Source: Symbiodinium natans (Eukaryota; Sar; Dinophyceae; Suessiales; Symbiodiniaceae). From it: a stretch of DNA of 64,000 nt. Below are positions 62,201 to 64,000 of the stretch, piece after piece (position 1 is the first letter of the stretch; the number at the start of each line of letters is the position of its first letter). A model generated the notes under the pieces. It had not been told where the DNA came from and searched no databases. It was given only the letters and a program-made list of their open reading frames with translations. Location of the stretch: NCBI GenBank assembly GCA_905221605.1, contig CAJNDS010002572.1, positions 102,001 to 166,000 on the forward strand. Direction: 5' to 3'. The translations under genes were made by a program, and so were the position numbers.

Positions 62201-63755
62201 TTTAACTATGTTTGTTGCATGATTATTGGTAACCCATGTGTTGCAGTGTTTTATGGTGGGTCTTAGATGCCGGGCTCTTGTTTACGAATAATGATGAGTA
62301 AAATGAACAACTAGGCCCTTCGCTGATTCCCTCACAAGCTCCACTAAGCATTAAAGAGTTCCCTACATGCGAACTATTCGCTTAAAGTTTAGACCCAGAC
62401 CCAATTCCTCTTGCCATATCATACTTGCACAGGAGTAATGATTAGGAATGGTCATGCTTCGCGTGCCTACGGAGTACTCTGAAATGTTTAGGCCTAAGCC
62501 CTATTCCTGCAAACCCTATCTGTTGAGGTTTAGGCTTAAACCTATTCCAACGCCCTACAGATTCCCTTCCCCACTAAGGAAATTTCGCTACAGCCCAGAC
62601 CCTATTCCCAGAACGAGAAGGAGAATACGGCTCCGAGCAACACCCTGGAACCCTACAACTCACAAATACTGCCAATAATCCCGTAGGGTTTATACCTTTC
62701 AACATCAAACAAAACTCCCAAGGAAGCTTTGGATTTTATGGATAAGGGTTTCCCCCCCCCCCTTCATTCCGCCCCCTCATTCCGGCCCCCCTTCCCTCCC
62801 CCCTTTCCCTGCCCCCCTTTCCCTGCCCCCCTTCCCTGCCCCCCCTTCCCTGCCCCCCTTGCCTGCCCCTTCCCTGCCCCTCGGACCCCAAACAGTCAGG
62901 GTATCCTGAATAACACAGCCAAATTGACTGTATAGAGGAGGCCCCCACAAATCCAGGTCCAACATTACATACGTGAAGAAACATACCCGTTGGTGTTGTT
63001 AACCGTGGTGATTTGTTTTTTCAGCATGTCGCTGCTTTAAACGCTTTTTGACACGGTTACCGGGCTTTTTGACTAAAACTCTTGATTTACATACCTTGTA
63101 TACTTCGTATCCAAAATGCGAAGCTGTTCGTCTTGTTCGAACTAAGCTCCGCCCACCCAGACTTGGCATACCTTGGCGAGGTATTGAGTAGTCAGCTGGC
63201 ATGGCTACAGAGATGGTTCTTGAAACATGAAGGACAGCTACTGGGACAACTTAGCAACGAAATAGCTTGAGGATCAAACAGTTCCTTCTCCAAAGGTAAG
63301 AGGAAACTGGGCAGCCACAAGCCATTTAAGCAAGAAGCTCCGGATGTTTTGGAGCTAAGCCCAGATTGAATCCGTTGATAGGAGGAGAGACGGAGAAATA
63401 CATGCAGACACCACAGGGGAAGGATATAAAGAGGAAGACCGACATAGATAAATACGGCAACCACACAATACATGATAAAACTACTCTTTGCTTAACAACA
63501 CACCGTGAGCAAATGGTAGAAAAGGGCCTTCACAACCCGACGGGGCTTTATGGGGTCTTAGGGCTCTAGGGCTTTAAAGCTATAGTAGGTGCCCCCTTAA
63601 TGGGCCACCCGGCTTCGAAGTTGTCTGCCCTAATACCCGAAAGCCTAGCGCGGGGAGGCTCTTGGACAAGTCGCAGTTCCGACGCCTCGTGGACTTGGCC
63701 AAGGACGCCTTGCGCGCGGCGCAGCGGCCTCCTGACAGCATCGTGCTGTACAATG
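59075..63755 (+). CDS. GT61-like glycosyltransferase, 5' part of gene
   Basis: Family 61 glycosyltransferases (DUF563 type) are Golgi or secreted enzymes that transfer sugars such as xylose or GlcNAc to glycans. Six exons are in phase: signal peptide, a large exon carrying the family core (GHVITDLLPMVFWIY...IPQFLQWF...RIVYVPADTIVC), then four short exons ending in DSIVLYN, where the family has an 'i-l.Ry...R' segment. The remaining 3' exons lie beyond the window. Introns range from 100 bp to 1.8 kb; donors are GT, GC and probably one GA. A pyrimidine-rich AACCTCAG at about 59007 could be the trans-splice acceptor. Confidence 0.8.
59302..59878 (+). CDS. GT61-like gene exon 2 (catalytic core)
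   Basis: GCAAAAGAAG acceptor; the two first bases complete a Leu codon with exon 1. 191 codons, including HALQQCNHKVWSGYYQRTLD, FAPRYFQYGHVITDLLPMVF and QFLQWFDSKLHERIVYVPAD. 'Y-x-H-x-x-x-D-x-L-P' and the Val-Tyr-x-Pro run are the GT61 hallmarks. Donor GTATAT. At 577 bp it is far longer than other exons here. Confidence 0.85.
60229..60303 (+). CDS. GT61-like gene exon 3
   Basis: CTGCGAAG acceptor chosen by phase. Reads QESKVTVLNPKSWVVRPELL, then RKTW; donor GTTTAGAGG. Confidence 0.7.
60889..60952 (+). CDS. GT61-like gene exon 4
   Basis: CCGCCCCCGCAG|G acceptor; first base completes Glu with exon 3. Reads LSALVAHVRQHVTPLGPEWC. Donor either GA after CAA (phase fits exon 5) or GTAGGG at 60957. 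Confidence 0.7.
60986..61080. mobile_element. M1 palindromic element, copy 8
   Basis: TTGGGGTGTTCCCCCTTATA...AGTCCTTAGTAGGGATT ... ATAATCCCTATTAAGCACTG...GTGGGAAC. In GT61 intron 4. Confidence 0.6.
61280..61497. mobile_element. M5 palindromic element, long copy
   Basis: Arms CTAAGGGTCCATGTACC and TTACATGGACCGTTAGGG, about 218 bp, twice the length of the copy at 28444. A half copy seems present near 3025-3075. Confidence 0.65.
61525..61640. mobile_element. M4 palindromic element, copy 3
   Basis: ACCAGGACCCGGAGTAGGCC ... GGCTACTCCTCCGGGTCTAG. Begins 27 bp after the M5 copy. Confidence 0.65.
61648..61754. mobile_element. M3 palindromic element, copy 3
   Basis: TGTTGGTTAGTAGGGAATGA ... TCCCTACTAACCAACA, near-perfect arms. 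Ends 25 bp before GT61 exon 5. Confidence 0.7.
61780..61847 (+). CDS. GT61-like gene exon 5
   Basis: GAGGCAGAAG|G acceptor. Reads VASGTVDRVIAYERLEGTTT, then TG; ends GGGAG|GC (GC donor) in phase 2, just before a CCCTAAA array. Confidence 0.7.
61848..63657 (+). other. GT61 intron 5
   Basis: Unusually, it begins with a CCCTAAA array (61852-61922) followed by G18 and G40 tracts. A C-rich tandem of about 14-bp units (CCCCCCTTCCCTGC type) lies at 62756-62880. Short frames around 63000-63270 show no recognised motif. Confidence 0.5.
63658..63755 (+). CDS. GT61-like gene exon 6
   Basis: GCGGGGAG|G acceptor; completes an Arg codon with exon 5. Reads LLDKSQFRRLVDLAKDALRA, then AQRPPDSIVLYN. Ends AATG|GCAAGG, a consensus GC donor. 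Confidence 0.75.
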
Positions 63756-64000
63756 GCAAGGAAGCTGGGCGAAGATCAGGAATGCAATACTAGCAATACT
63801 AACAGACGTAATGATTTGCTGAGCAATAACAAAAGCAATAACAATAATATAATAGTAATAATAATATAACAGCAATAACAATAATATGCATCTTCACGGA
63901 AGTTTGTTCCTTCCTTCCGCCGTCCACGGCACGATTGGCCTTCCAGGAAGTCCTTGGCTTACAGAGACCCAAAACAGCGATACGAATATCAATAAAGAAG
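63756..64000 (+). other. start of GT61 intron 6
   Basis: AAT-rich (AATAATATAATAGTAATAAT type) then unique sequence to the window edge. No exon recognised. Confidence 0.4.

Noticed and set aside
62448-62678. 76-codon frame with repeated Lys-Pro-Tyr
   Set aside because: Codons come from degenerate CCCTA-type repeat remnants; no conserved domain visible.
62736-62984. Gly/Arg-rich minus-strand frames
   Set aside because: Arise from the C-rich tandem at 62756-62880.
1-64000. CRISPR array
   Set aside because: No regularly spaced direct repeats with unique spacers; the repeats are contiguous telomere-like units or dispersed palindromes, and the genome is eukaryotic.

Overview
This window looks like nuclear DNA of an alveolate, most probably a dinoflagellate. 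The reasons are: TTTAGGG-type telomere-like repeats throughout; many short exons (40-110 bp) in long introns; acceptors of the AG|G type paired with GT, GC and GA donors; all recognisable genes on the + strand and closely spaced; and three families common in dinoflagellates (leishmanolysin-like protease, PPR protein, GT61 glycosyltransferase). The species cannot be named from the sequence alone. Most long open frames are translations of telomere-like or homopolymer repeats. The real coding sequence is mostly in short open islands without an ATG, which I read by eye, so exon borders are inferred unless phase or a conserved motif fixes them.

Layout (+ strand). 1-15.7 kb: about 27 exon-like islands, the last ending in a stop at 15675; family unknown. 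16.7-26.6 kb: about 15 further islands, family unknown, including one small intron that is almost exactly a palindromic MITE-like element. 26.9-about 49.4 kb: a leishmanolysin (peptidase M8)-like gene in at least 17 exons. Its zinc motif is split by an intron (HE | AIHGLGF) and is followed by the family landmarks FGC, THHEP, TLA-LED-GYY-ANYS-AEC and WGRGRGCAF, then a cysteine-rich tail. 49.6-56.74 kb: exons of one or two membrane-protein genes, with a phase-consistent chain from 52.4 to 56.74 kb. 56.82-58.05 kb: an intronless PPR protein. 58.5-58.7 kb: two unassigned exon-like islands. 59.08 kb to beyond 63.76 kb: a secreted or lumenal GT61-like glycosyltransferase that runs towards the right edge.

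The most striking property is the position and orientation of the telomere-like arrays. Exon islands tend to have a CCCTAAA array on the left and a TTTAGGG array on the right. Most introns therefore begin with (TTTAGGG)n and end with (CCCTAAA)n, and the transcript could fold its two ends together. In at least a dozen cases the GT of GTTTAGGG is the apparent 5' splice site, and in a few cases TTTAG|GG is the apparent 3' splice site. Between the arrays lie several families of 90-220 bp palindromic elements (M1-M6 here), microsatellites and long G/C homopolymers.

The genes share no obvious pathway. The protease and the glycosyltransferase would act in the secretory route or at the cell surface, and the PPR protein in an organelle.
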